Program-made: the position numbers and the translations under genes | NCBI GenBank assembly: GCA_964035575.1 | Contig: OZ037927.1 | Coordinates: 62,001 to 126,000, forward strand | Length of the DNA stretch: 64,000 bases | Source: Rhynchopus sp. YZ270_cl-10 | Lineage: Eukaryota; Euglenozoa; Diplonemea; Diplonemida; Diplonemidae | Direction: 5' to 3' | The notes under the pieces: generated by a model | Databases searched by the model: none | The model's input: the letters and a program-made list of their open reading frames with translations, nothing else | Told to the model about the DNA's origin: nothing | In this document: positions 50,501 through 60,241 of the stretch, one piece after another | Numbering within the stretch: position 1 is the stretch's first letter | Layout: every line of letters begins with the position of its first letter

Positions 50501-51190
50501 CAGTTGAAAAACAATGACAATAATATTCAGACAGACCAAGTGATGACCTCCCATGCCTCAGGGGCAAGGATGTTCAGCTGGTTCTGGATTAGTTTCCTGA
50601 ATCTGGAGGGGGGGTGAGCGAATCATACAACCCTTCAGTATGGAAACGGAGTCTTGGGCAGGCCTGTGAAAAAGAGGAATAATGGAACAAAAGGACAAAG
50701 GTAGACAATATTAACAAGGGGGTGAATAAAATAAAATATAGGAAATATTAACAAACTAGACAAGGGGGTGAGGGGTGTGGATTAAAAATGGGGGTTGTGT
50801 TTTTGAATTTTCTGTACAAAATTGGATCTGTGCACAGGGGGCATTACCCCTCTAACAGCAAGGGTAAAGTTGAAAATAAAGGAAAGGAAAGTGCTTCTTT
50901 GAGGCACTATGACACTTTGACAATCTATTTTTTGAAAGTAAAGTAAAAAGAAGTGCATCCTGGTGGCACTTTGACACTGGCAGACATTCTATTCTATTGT
51001 GTCTACTGTTTCTATTCTAAATTCTAAAACACTGGCTGGGCGACCTCCTGGGAACACCTCACACAAAAATCAAAATGATAAATGACAAAATAAAAATGGG
51101 GAAAACCACGTTTTCGTACACATATTCTTTGCTTTGCTTTGCATTGTTTTGGTTTGCTTAGTTTGGTGTTGTTTTCTTTGTATCTCTTGT

Positions 51191-51619
51191 TTATTGAAAG
51201 TCCTCATCAACCGCGTCGACATCGATGGAGCAAGCCGCAGCACAGGAAGTGGCAGACGGGTGGGCGGAGGGTGCGGTGTGGCCACTTCCTGTCTGGGCGT
51301 TCATTGCTGCTGGTGCGGTGGAGGAGTCAGAGGTGGACTGTGCGGCGGCGATGGGGGACTCGTCATCGCTCTCCATCATCACCTCTGCGGCAGTGTAGCG
51401 TCGTCCGAAGGGGGATGTGGGCTCAGCAGAACAGGAAGTGGCAGACTGGTGGGCGGAGGGTGCTGTGTGGCCACTTCCTGTCTGCGATGTTGTAGTGGGT
51501 GCCGTGGTGGAATCGACCCCATCTGGGTCTCGCCCTCGAGATCCTGGATCCAAAGCCAGCGTCACCGTCACCGTAGGGTCCCAAAGATTCGCCCTATCCC
51601 GAAAGCTCGTGTCGCCCAT
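51191..51619 (-). CDS. Small Ser/Thr/Ala-rich ORF of unknown function
   Basis: About 142 residues from the ATG at 51619 (MGDTSFRDRANLWDP) to a TAA that overlaps an AATAAA string. It is rich in Ser, Thr, Ala and Asp and ends in an acidic tail (DVDAVDEDFQ). The peptide QTGSGHTAPSAH(Q/P)SATSC occurs twice, reflecting a 49-bp DNA duplication at 51243-51291 and 51432-51480, each bounded by the inverted pair CAGGAAGTGGC/GCCACTTCCTG. No domain recognised. It is probably the C-terminus of a retroelement protein, since a poly(A) tail lies downstream on the same strand. Confidence 0.4.
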   Translation of the reverse strand: MGDTSFRDRANLWDPTVTVTLALDPGSRGRDPDGVDSTTAPTTTSQTGSGHTAPSAHQSATSCSAEPTSPFGRRYTAAEVMMESDDESPIAAAQSTSDSSTAPAAMNAQTGSGHTAPSAHPSATSCAAACSIDVDAVDEDFQ

Positions 51620-51650
51620 TGCCCTGTTGAGGCAATCCAGTGTGGACCGG

Positions 51651-52487
51651 AGGTGCAGGCCTGTTTTGCAGCAGGTCTGGAGAGTTGTGGCAACTCGTCT
51701 GCTGAGCGTGTGAAGTATCAAGGCAGAGGTTCGCTGTTCAAGTAAAACCTACCCTGGTCATCCTCTGCCTGTCTTGGTTTCTGTCGTGATTGTTTGTGTT
51801 TGTGGGCGGGATCAGATGGGTGGAGGGTGTTTACTTTGTGTTTAGCTCGGAGAAGTGGCTTACCCGCCCACTCTCTGTTATTTATTCAGTGTCATTTTTT
51901 CATTCATCCCCAAAGTTTGTAGACAGAGTCAAGACCACCTTGGCCAAAAGGGTTTTTTCACCACACTTTTCTTTTGCTTCCATTCGTGGAAGCGTTTGCT
52001 TTTCTTCTGTTCCTGGCCTGACGTGTGTTCAACAGGTGTGCTATTTTTACCAAGTGGAATCCATTTTTCTTTTTCCAGGGGAGGCACTAAAACAAACCAT
52101 TCTGCAGACAACAAAGCAAAGGCAATGTGTTTTTTATTCTCCCTTCCCTTCTTTTAAGTAAGGAGGATTAGGTCTTCTTTTTTTCCTTTTTTTGCCCCAG
52201 AAGTGTGACGCCTGTGTATTCAAATTGATCAAAAAGAATAAAAAACAAACACATAATGCAGTTTCTTGTTTTGTATAAAACTCTGTTGGCTCTACCGTAC
52301 TCTTCGCCCGCCTTTTATACAAAACTTGAAACACCGACCATTTTTGGTCATCATTTTTTCCTTTTCATTTTTCCATTTCCTTTTTCCTTTTCCATTTCCT
52401 GTTCATTTTATTGTCTTTATTGTCTTCTCCATTTCTTCCTTTTTCCTTTCTATTCTCATAAAAAACTAGTCCAAGTACAAAAAAGAG

Positions 52488-52519
<32 letters not shown>
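51651..52519 (+). mobile_element. Family 3 retroelement, longest copy, poly(A) tail
   Basis: About 870 bp including A32 (52488-52519). The start is set by the shared boundary with 10211 and the 3' part by the match to 38193-38548. No ORF. It contains the undisturbed target of LINE copy C (about 52081-52143). A weak B-box-like AGGTTCGCTGTTCA at 51727 and a GTGGCAACTCG string ~50 nt before it hint at a pol III-derived SINE, but both fit the consensus poorly. It is inserted next to a family 1 LINE fragment. Confidence 0.75.
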
Positions 52520-52523
<4 letters not shown>

Positions 52524-53108
52524 CGAGGCTCCCAGCTTGGCCGCCTGTTCCGTCGCCCGAGGCCTCTGCGCTGCCGGGCACTCACGCAAAAACTCCCACT
52601 CACGCACCACATCGAGACCCGGCCCTTCCGGAATCACGGTAGCCGAATCAAACCTCCCGGTCCGCTTCCTCGGTGGCTCCACGTGGTCCGGCTTCACGTC
52701 CCTCTTGCGCTTATCTACCTCCACACACGGCTCCCGCTTCAGGGTGGCAATCCCTACACACATAGCACCCCGCTCCAGAAAGGAAGATGCGACCTTTTTC
52801 TGGTACGCCACCGCAATGCTCTCCCGGATGCGCAACTCTGCCGACCCTGTTAGGTGCGACGTCTGTCCCGTCGTCAGGCCTCCAAGCTGCGCAATCAAGA
52901 GGTTCGCCTCGTCGCCTGCACCCCCGAAGGCTTCAAACACAATAGGGGAGAACTTGGTGTTGATCTTGTTCAAATCCCGCTCGTGCTTCTCCCGTTTGAC
53001 CTGGCCCTGGTTCTTCGCCGACCAGCCCACAAACTTCGAGGCCCCTGTTCTGTAGGAAGGCAAGGTGGGGCACACGTGGGTGATGTCCAAACAACGAGGT
53101 CCATTTTC
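52520..53108 (-). mobile_element. Internal fragment of family 1 LINE with 135-bp in-frame deletion
   Basis: Matches copy B 14462-15188 at high identity but lacks the bases equivalent to 14655-14789, exactly 45 codons, so EVD is joined to KRKRDVKP in frame. It covers the endonuclease C-terminal part and the start of OTU-like domain 2. Both ends are abrupt: poly(A) of family 3 on the left, satellite R2' on the right. It is a remnant without function. Confidence 0.88.
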
Positions 53109-53920
53109 AAGTGTCATTAACATTCGGATTTTTTGATTAGGACTGTCTTAAAGTAGTTTTTCAGGCCTCAATATCTCCAAACAACACGACCAAAAAATGT
53201 ACATTTTTTCTGATGTGCAACTATTTTTTGTGTTTTTTGGTGTTTTCCGGTCTATGGTGAGGGTGGGTGTGTGTGGGTGTGTGTGGGTGTGGGTGTGTGT
53301 GGGTGTGGGTGTGTGTGGGTGTGGGTGGCGCACACCTCTAAAGTAAAAACTAAAAAACTAAGGTTTTTTAGAATTTAAATCTGACCTGGAGTGTGCGTAC
53401 TGTCCAGTTTCACTGCCCTGCCCAGATGTATGGCCGGCTGGTGGTGCCCTGCATGAAGTGGCTCTTCAGGCCAAAAAGTGGCCTGTTGAAAAGTGGTGTT
53501 TTTGTGGCAAACGCCAGCTGGTCTGAAGAGTGATCTGACCATATTACCCAGGTATAACTTGTACTCAAAAAATGAATTTGCGAAGGAATCTTGAACTTTT
53601 GACCACCACACATTATATGTGTTTTTAAGGCAAAAATGGCCGAAAAAGCTGATTTTTGGCCGAATGCCAAGTGTCATTAACATTCGGATTTTTTGATTAG
53701 GACTGTCTTAAAGTAGTTTTTCAGGCCTCAATATCTCCAAACAACACGACCAAAAAATGTACATTTTTTCTGATGTGCAACTATTTTTTGTGTTTTTTGG
53801 TGTTTTCCGGTCTATGGTGAGGGTGGGTGTGTGTGGGTGTGTGTGGGTGTGGGTGTGTGTGGGTGTGGGTGGCGCACACCTCTAAAGTAAAAACTAAAAA
53901 ACTAAGGTTTTTTAGAATTA
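53109..53920. repeat. Satellite R2' (diverged subfamily), two partial units
   Basis: Two units contain AAGTGTCATTAACATTCGG, the CAATATCTCCAAACAACACG block, a TG-rich microsatellite and the hairpin CTAAAAAAC-TAAG-GTTTTTTAG. The 3' parts (53109-53385 and 53671-53918) are nearly identical. About 100 bp of unrelated sequence (53386-53484) separates them. It is clearly related to R2 at 35-38 kb but forms its own subfamily. Confidence 0.82.
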
Positions 53921-54077
53921 TCATCCACTGAAAAGAAACTGAAGGGCTGCTGGTGTTTTACCTCTCAAATCAGGCGGGATGAGTGGGTGTGGGTGTAAGG
54001 AGAACAGGGTAAGGAGCAGCAAGATAGATGCTTCTGTTGTTAAAACCAGCACGAGCCTGTCTCTAGATATCTTTAAA
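53917..54077. other. Spacer with a 27-bp match to the family 2 3' UTR
   Basis: The segment 53917-53943 is identical to 8189-8215 in the family 2 LINE 3' UTR (TATCATCCACTGAAAAGAAA core). The rest is unassigned. Confidence 0.5.
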
Positions 54078-54420
54078 TTTGGGTGACGGGCTAAAAAACC
54101 CTCCCAGCAGGTTAGCGAGCTGGTGTGGTAATGAGGCAGAAAAGAGGCTCTTTAACACATCTTTTCATGTACCTGGGAGGGAGACTCAAATGACAGTCTT
54201 TGGGATCACGTTAAAGCTTCACCTTCCACACGTGGATTGTGTGCACACTTCACGCGCCCCTAATGTGTACCAAGTAATGAAACACTGGCATCTGCATGAA
54301 CTCACTTTTTTTTAGCAGGGTGGTGTGTGGTAATGAGGAATAACAGAGGCTTTTTCAGACAGCTCACGCCTGGTTCGCGTGCGCGCTTCGCGCGCCCGCT
54401 CACTGTAGCAAGTGGGGAAC
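54078..54420. repeat. Satellite R1' unit
   Basis: Begins GGGTGACGGGCTAAAAAACCCTCCCAG and ends with the GTTCGCGTGCGCGCTTCGCGCG hairpin block (54374-54400), in the same order as R1. A second unit is at 55713-56040. Confidence 0.78.
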
Positions 54421-54559
54421 CACTGGTACAGTTGTTCAACATGACAGGCGCATGCCCAAGTGTGCTAGCGCCCAGCTAGGTGTGATCGGTACTTCGTCTG
54501 CGGATTTTGTTAATACTCATCATTTAAAAGCCTCAGGGAATCCTTATGCTGTATCTGTA

Positions 54560-55308
54560 CTTCCCCGATGCCAACTAGACGAGTACTGGTCCGGAACCTC
54601 TGTGTAGTGTTGAATCATTAGATCCAGTGTTTACCTACAGTGTGTGGACAATAGTTCCCATGGTAACCAACCCAGAACTTTGTACCCTCAGGCCAAGACC
54701 GTCACACTTCTGGATGACGTGCCAGTACCTTCACATTCTAGCCTCCAATACCACAGGCTCTGATTATCGGAAGCGAATGATCATATCTTTTCAAAACTAT
54801 AACGTGAAACTCCAGAACCGTCATGAAATTTCACTCCTACGCTCGCCAGTATTTTTTAAGCACTCCTACAGTATTACTATCCGCAGTTTTTTTTGATTCT
54901 CACTAGTATATTTGTTCGAAATATCCCATTGCGACCTCTCTTGCTAGGATTAGTACTGTGCATATATTCATTCACACCGAGGCGGAATAGGTCTCAAATC
55001 ATTGTCTTTGTAAACCCCCCCCCCCCCCCCCCCCCCCCGTATAATATTTACATACGCGACAAAAAGGGGACCATTTTTTACACATTACGGACAATTTGTT
55101 TTCCAAATTAAAATCTGAAAATCCAGACCTTGTCTGAAATTTCACTCCTACGCTCGCCAGTATTTGCAGCACTTCTCTAGTGTTACTCTCAGCGTATTTT
55201 TTGGCTCTCTGTACCATGTGTTCATCATCTTTCCATTGCGACCACTCTTGTCATGATTCGGACCCCACATATTTATTCAGTCACTGAGCGTAAAAAGTCG
55301 AAAATTTT
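54560..55308. repeat. Repeat R3, two diverged copies, with poly(C) tract
   Basis: Copies at about 54560-55000 and 55083-55308 share TTTCACTCCTACGCTCGCCAGTATTT, then a TTTTTTGATTCTC-like stretch and CCATTGCGACC. A third copy is at 56575-57153. A run of 24 C lies at 55015-55038 between them. No coding potential is visible. Confidence 0.7.
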
Positions 55309-56040
55309 TGGTTTTTGTGGCAAACGCCAGCTGGTCTGAAGAGTGATCTGACCATATTACCCAGGTATAACTTGTACTCAAAAAATGAATTTGCGAAGGA
55401 ATCTTGAACTTTTGACCACCACACATTATATGTGTTTTTAAGGCAAAAATGGCCGAAAAAGCTGATTTTTGGCCGAATGCCAAGTGTCATTAACATTCGG
55501 ATTTTTTGATTAGGACTGTCTTAAAGTAGTTTTTCAGGCCTCAATATCTCCAAACAACACGACCAAAAAATGTACATTTTTTCTGATGTGCAACTATTTT
55601 TTGTGTTTTTTGGTGTTTTCCGGTCTATGGTGAGGGTGGGTGTGTGTGGGTGTGTGGGTGTGGGTGGCGCACACCTCTAAAGTAAAAACTAAAAAACTAA
55701 GGTTTTTTAGAATTTGGGTGACGGGCTAAAAAACCCTCCCAGCAAGTTTGCGTGCTGGTGTGGTAATGGAGGTAGAACAAAGGCTTTTTGACACATGCTA
55801 TCACGTACCTGGGAGGGATACTCAAATGACAGTTTTTGGGTTAGAAATGGCGTACTTGATAGCTTCACTTCCCACACGCGTGGTTTGGGTACGCACCTCT
55901 CGCGCTCATGTATAGCAAGTAATGAAACACTGGTATATGCATGATGTGGCTTTTGTTAGCAGGTTGGTGTAGTAATGAGGCAGAACAGAGGCCTTTTCAC
56001 AGCCCACGCCTGGTTCGCGTGCGCGCTTCGCGCATACTCC
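55309..56040. repeat. Composite unit R2'-R1'
   Basis: R2' (55309-55712) followed directly by R1' (55713-56040), the same order and junction (hairpin CTAAAAAAC...GTTTTTTAG, then GGTGACGGGCTAAAAAACC) as in the array at 35-38 kb. The R2'-R1' composite is thus the ancestral unit. The GC hairpin is at 56021-56033. Confidence 0.82.
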
Positions 56041-56574
56041 TTCTGCTGATAAAATAAACGTTTTTAAAAATAGGATGGAACACCCCATTCCGAAGAGGAA
56101 GCAGTCACCCTGTGAAATGGGGGTGTGTCGCCGCTGTCTGCGGTGAGAATCCTCTTCCCTGAGTCAAAACTGCCGCTGGTTAGCGCTGGCTAAGGTTCCC
56201 TTTTCACCCGGTCACAATCGAGTCTCGCTTGCTCCGTCGGCGTTGACTGCACGTCAAAGCCCCACTGTCGTAAAAAGACACCACAAAAACGTAGGTTAGT
56301 GGGGGGACCCGCAGGTTACAGACAGAGCTGTCGGCTCTCGCAGGTACTATGGCCGCCGTGGAGGCCTTGGGATCTGGGAGTTTTGTGGAAGTGATCGGCT
56401 TAGAGTACCCTGCATTCCATGCACATACTCGATCCTTGTAGTCCCAGGAAACACCCTTCGCCGCAACCCTGGCCGCTCTTAGGTTCTTTCGAAAACAATG
56501 CTACAAATCCCGTACGCCTGTGCCCCGCAAAAATGTGCTATGGGGGGCGGTCCATCGTCGGGAGAGAAGTACTC
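56041..56574. other. GC-richer segment without recognised gene
   Basis: About 530 bp of unique sequence. It contains an imperfect inverted pair (ACACCCCATT near 56080 with AATGGGGGTGT near 56117) and a purine/pyrimidine pair (GAAGAGGAAG/CCTCTTCC), so it could fold locally. I found no match to any RNA class I know and no convincing ORF. Confidence 0.4.
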
Positions 56575-57153
56575 ATTCTGCTGTAGTATCTGTATTTCCC
56601 CCATTCCAACTAGACGAGTACTGGTCAGGAACCTCTGTGTAGTGTTCACTCATTAGACCCCTCCACAGTGCGTAACCACCTTCATTTCTCAAGAAACCCA
56701 TCCCAGCACATTTTACCCTCAGGACAAGACCTTCACACTTTTCTGGATGTCGTGCCATGTGCTTCTTTTACACATTCTCCAGAACGTTTATGAAGTTTCA
56801 CTCAGCGGGCTAACCATGCCTTCCTGCACTGCTACCGTTTTACTGTCAAGACATTTTTTGATTCTCAGCACTATATATGCGATATCTTTCCATTACAACC
56901 ACTCTCGGTAGCATTCTTCCTGCACACATCCATTCATTCCCACCTGTGTGTAAAAAGTCGAACATTTTTACCCGCAAATTTTTTCCATGTTCCTCTCGCC
57001 AGTATTTACAGCACTCCTACAGTGATGCTCCCGTGGTATTTTTTGATTGTCCATACTATGTGTTCGATATCTTTCCATTGCGACCACTCGCGTTATGATT
57101 CGTACCTCACATATTTCTTCATTCACACCTGAGCGTAAAAAGTCGAAAAATTT
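56575..57153. repeat. Repeat R3, third copy
   Basis: Shares ACGAGTACTGGTC(C/A)GGAACC and the CTCTGTGTAGTGTT block with 54575-54615, then the CTCGCCAGTATTT and CCATTGCGACCACTC blocks. It ends TGAGCGTAAAAAGTCGAAAA, directly followed by R2', as at 55285-55309. Confidence 0.7.
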
Positions 57154-57411
57154 TGGTTTTTGTGGCAAACGCCAGCTGGTCTGAAGAGTGATCTGACCAT
57201 ATTCCCCAGGTATAACTTGTACTCAAAAAATGAAATGGCGAAGGAATCTTGCACTTTTGACCATCACACATTACATGTGTTTTTAAGGCAAAAATGACCG
57301 AAAAAGCTGATTTTTGGCCGAATGCCAAGTGTCATTAACATTCGGATTTTTTGATTAGGACTGTCTTAAAGTAGTTTTTCAGGCCTCAATATCTCCATAT
57401 AACACGACTAT
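57154..57411. repeat. Satellite R2', left part, split by a DNA element
   Basis: Runs to AACACGACTAT, where the inverted-repeat element begins. The unit resumes at 58619 with AAATGTACATTTTTTCTG. Removing the element and one TAT restores the length of intact R2' copies. Confidence 0.85.
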
Positions 57412-58615
57412 GGGGTGGCATCAAAACAAAAAACGCGGACAATGTCCGCGTTTTTGGGGGGGGAGGGGGGGGGGGGTCTGAAATTCCAGAAAACGCGGAC
57501 ATTTTGGGGTTTTTTTTTCCTCGAAAATTTTTTTCTTCACTGGGGTCGTACACGATTTTGACCAAAATTTATAAAAACTCGTCCATTTCGGCAAATTGAC
57601 CCCACCACAGAACCGGCGGATTCAGGAAATGCAAATGCCGGTGTTTTCGGGCAAAATAAAAAATACAAGATGCCCGCGTTTTTTTGCAAAATGTACACGA
57701 ATGGGGGGCCCTTAAACCCCTGCTACCATGTGCTTCTACAGGCAAACACTTGGACCCCTTTACCTTACACTGACGGGTTTTGACCAAAATCAAGAACTTG
57801 TCCATTTTGGCAAATTGACCCCACCACAGAACGGACGGATTCCGGAAATGCAAATGCCGGTGTTTTTGCACATTTTCATGGTTTCAGCATCAGAGAGAGA
57901 AAATCTGGGTTGGGGATTTACCTTGGCCCCTTTACCTTACACTCATTTTGACCAAAACCAAGAACTTGGCCATTTCGGCAAATTGACCCCACCACAGCGC
58001 GGACAGATCCCGGAAATGCCAATCGCGGCATGTTTTGGGGCTGAAAAATTTTCACCTGAAAATTTTTTTCAGCAGCATTTTTTGGCCGAAAATGGGCCCC
58101 ACGTATTAGTGACCGGGCTCATATTTTCAAAAATTTAAGTGGTCAAAAAATTGTCCAATTTTCGAGATTGACCCCACCACTTTCTGGACGGATTCCGGAA
58201 ATGCCAAAAAACTGTGTTTTGGGTCACGAATTTGCACCCCGTCACCCAAAAACCAGCAAAAAATAGGGGAAAAAAAAACAAAAAATGTCCGCGTTTTGGG
58301 GGGGGGGAGGGGGGGGTCTGAAATTCCCCACACGACGGTGAAGTAACGGGTGTTACAAGTGGAGTTACAAGTGAGTTACATGTAACTTTTGTTACATGTA
58401 ACTCACTTGTAACTCACTTGTAACCCACTTGTAACCCACCAGTTACAACCTGATTTTGCCTGTAATTCATGTATCCCACTTGTAACTCACTTGTAACTCA
58501 CTTGTAACGGTTTTTCACTTGTAACGTTACTAGTAACTTCACTTGTAATGTACTATACTTCACCGTCGTGCAAAAACGCGGACATTGTCCGCGTTTTTTG
58601 TTTTGATGCCACCCC
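57412..58615. mobile_element. DNA-transposon-like element, perfect 45-bp TIRs, TAT TSD
   Basis: 1204 bp bounded by perfect 45-bp terminal inverted repeats (57412-57456 and 58571-58615; ends GGGGTGGCATCAAAAC) and by TAT on both sides. Each TIR contains a palindrome, AAAAACGCGGACA-A-TGTCCGCGTTTTT. The interior has four degenerate direct repeats around ATTGACCCCACCAC and CGGATTCCGGAAATGC (near 57600, 57825, 57985 and 58170) and G-rich tracts. No transposase ORF, so it is non-autonomous. It interrupts a satellite R2' unit cleanly. Superfamily is uncertain: a 3-bp duplication fits several groups. Confidence 0.9.
58331..58570. mobile_element. Nested MITE-like element with 15-bp TIRs
   Basis: 240 bp with perfect 15-bp inverted ends (CACGACGGTGAAGTA ... 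TACTTCACCGTCGTG) inside the larger element, close to its right TIR. The interior is built of about 10-bp ACTTGTAACTC repeats in both orientations (GTTACATGTAAC palindromes), so much of it can fold back. A 2-bp CA may be duplicated at the borders. Confidence 0.82.
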
Positions 58616-58618
58616 TAT

Positions 58619-58785
58619 AAAATGTACATTTTTTCTGATGTGCAACTATTTTTTGTGTTTTTTGGTGTTTTCCGGTCTATGGTGGTGAGGGTGGGTGTGT
58701 GTGGGTGTGTGTGGGTGGGTGGGTGGGTGGGTGGCGCACACCTCTAAAGTAAAAACTAAAAAACTAAGGTTTTTTAGAATTTTTG
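58619..58785. repeat. Satellite R2', right part
   Basis: Remainder of the unit broken by the element at 57412-58615: TG/GGGTGGG microsatellite and the terminal hairpin CTAAAAAAC-TAAG-GTTTTTTAG (58758-58779). Confidence 0.85.
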
Positions 58786-59242
58786 GCACAAAAAGACAGA
58801 CTAAACTTGATAAACTTGACAAAATCGAAATTGAAAATTTTGTAGTCGAGGTACAGCAAGGATGAGCTGCACCAACCAAACGACTGTTGTTGTTTGTTGG
58901 ATAAAAGTTGAACCAAGAACTGTGTGAAGGTCAGATGTTTCTTGCGCGACACACCTGAAAAAATTGCGAACAGAAAAACAGAAAAAGAATGGAGTACAGT
59001 ACAGTACAGCTCGCCAAAAAAAAAGGTGGAAAACCACTTTTTTTGCCAGTTTCTTGACATCCCAAAAGAAGAGAAGCAACTTTTGAATTGATCGAATATC
59101 GACGCCCGACTGGGCGTTTGGCAGTCAAGAAGTAGTGGGGACCACCTTGACGGGGGAAAAAAGGGGGGCGGAGTGTCACAAATGGCAAATGCACTAGTAT
59201 GAATAATACTGGCGAGCGGACGACACTGGAGGAGCTCAGTAC
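58786..59242. other. 3' flank of the membrane-protein gene
   Basis: About 450 bp without a supported gene, between satellite and stop codon. It probably includes the 3' UTR of the minus-strand gene at 59243. A short (GTACA)n run lies near 58995. Confidence 0.5.
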
Positions 59243-60241
59243 TTAATCTCTGTTCAGAATTAGTTCCGTCTGCTCTTCTCTGAGGGCGTTCCCGCTCACC
59301 TTGCAGTAGAAGTAGACTCCTGCTGCCCCCGCCACTGCGACGAGACTAGACACTACCACAATCGCCGCAACCACACCCTTTGCGAGGCCAGACGAACCCG
59401 AACCATCCACAGGCGGCATGGTTTCTGGGACAGGGGTCGTGGGCGGCTGTGTTGTGGGCTCGGCCGTGGGTTGTGCTGTGGGGTGTGCAGTGGGCTGCGC
59501 TGTGGGCTCAGCCGTCGGCGGTGCGACTGTCTCTCTGCTGAGGTTGTAGTAGTAGCCAGACAGCTGCACCTCGACCTCCTTGCCGTCGCATAGATAGTGG
59601 AAGGGGAGGACGACTTGCGCACGGAGCTGGCCCTCCACCACCTCGTCCATATCCACGGTGCACGTCGGCGTCTCTGTGGACAGGTTCGCGAAGTAGTGGC
59701 CTCGTTCCTCGGAATACACAGCACCCGTCACACCGCTGGCACAGTACGAAGTAAGCGTGAGCACGAGGATCGTGGCGTAAACATTATCCATCGGGAGGCT
59801 CAAGTCCGTGAGGCCGGTGAGGCTGTTGAGAACGGTGGGCGCACCTTCGACGCTGTACAGCTCAGAGGTGTCGATCGCGTCGTAGTACACAGTCACGGCC
59901 ACGGTCATCGCGCATTCGGTGGCCTTCAGACTCACTACAGTCGCGTTCGCTTCGGTTAGGTTCCACCAAGTAGCGTAGGTGAAGACCTGTGGCGTCTCTG
60001 ATGCGTTCACCGGTATGAGCGTCCAATGCGTCTTTTCCTCCGGCAAAATAGTTTCAAGCGTCTGGTCGCACTCACTTACCATATCGTACACAACCTTCTG
60101 CAGCAGCGTGTGGTCTGTCAGGGTCGGTCCAATGGCGCGTTCATACGTCGTGTTAGGAGTCGTGATGGAAACTTTCGTGGTAACCATCTCCGTCGCAGTT
60201 GCCGCAGAAACACAAAGTGAAATAAGGAGTGCTCTGCACAT
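59243..60241 (-). CDS. Type I membrane glycoprotein with PT-rich stalk, unknown function
   Basis: 332 residues from the ATG at 60241, chosen because it opens with a typical signal peptide (MCRALLISLCVSAATATE); the frame is also open further upstream, but that part looks like 5' UTR. Residues ~19-239 form an ectodomain with five Cys and six N-glycosylation sequons (NTT, NAS, NLT, NAT, NLS twice). Residues ~240-284 are a Pro/Thr stalk of (E/Q/H)PTA repeats. A hydrophobic helix (GVVAAIVVVSSLVAVAGAAGV) at ~289-309 is followed by a short charged tail. Location is inferred to be the plasma membrane or an endomembrane. No enzymatic domain recognised. It appears intronless. Codon use and GC resemble the EGF-repeat gene nearby and not the satellites, so I take it as a host gene. 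Confidence 0.8.
   Translation of the reverse strand: MCRALLISLCVSAATATEMVTTKVSITTPNTTYERAIGPTLTDHTLLQKVVYDMVSECDQTLETILPEEKTHWTLIPVNASETPQVFTYATWWNLTEANATVVSLKATECAMTVAVTVYYDAIDTSELYSVEGAPTVLNSLTGLTDLSLPMDNVYATILVLTLTSYCASGVTGAVYSEERGHYFANLSTETPTCTVDMDEVVEGQLRAQVVLPFHYLCDGKEVEVQLSGYYYNLSRETVAPPTAEPTAQPTAHPTAQPTAEPTTQPPTTPVPETMPPVDGSGSSGLAKGVVAAIVVVSSLVAVAGAAGVYFYCKVSGNALREEQTELILNRD

Larger units (their letters stand above)
49952..51650 (-). mobile_element. Poly(A)-tailed retroelement fragment (family 5)
   Basis: A T40 run (49952-49991) is the poly(A) tail of a minus-strand element extending right to about 51650, where plus-strand family 3 begins. It has a ~1.2-kb 3' region without ORFs, containing an ACAATAAAG repeat (50456-50500), and a small ORF at 51191-51619. 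No RT domain is present. It could be the 3' end of a LINE, as in family 2, or a retroposed mRNA. Confidence 0.55.

Noticed and set aside
56041-56574. Structured RNA gene (snRNA, RNase P or SRP type)
   Set aside because: Local inverted pairs exist, but I could not match any conserved core of these RNAs on either strand.
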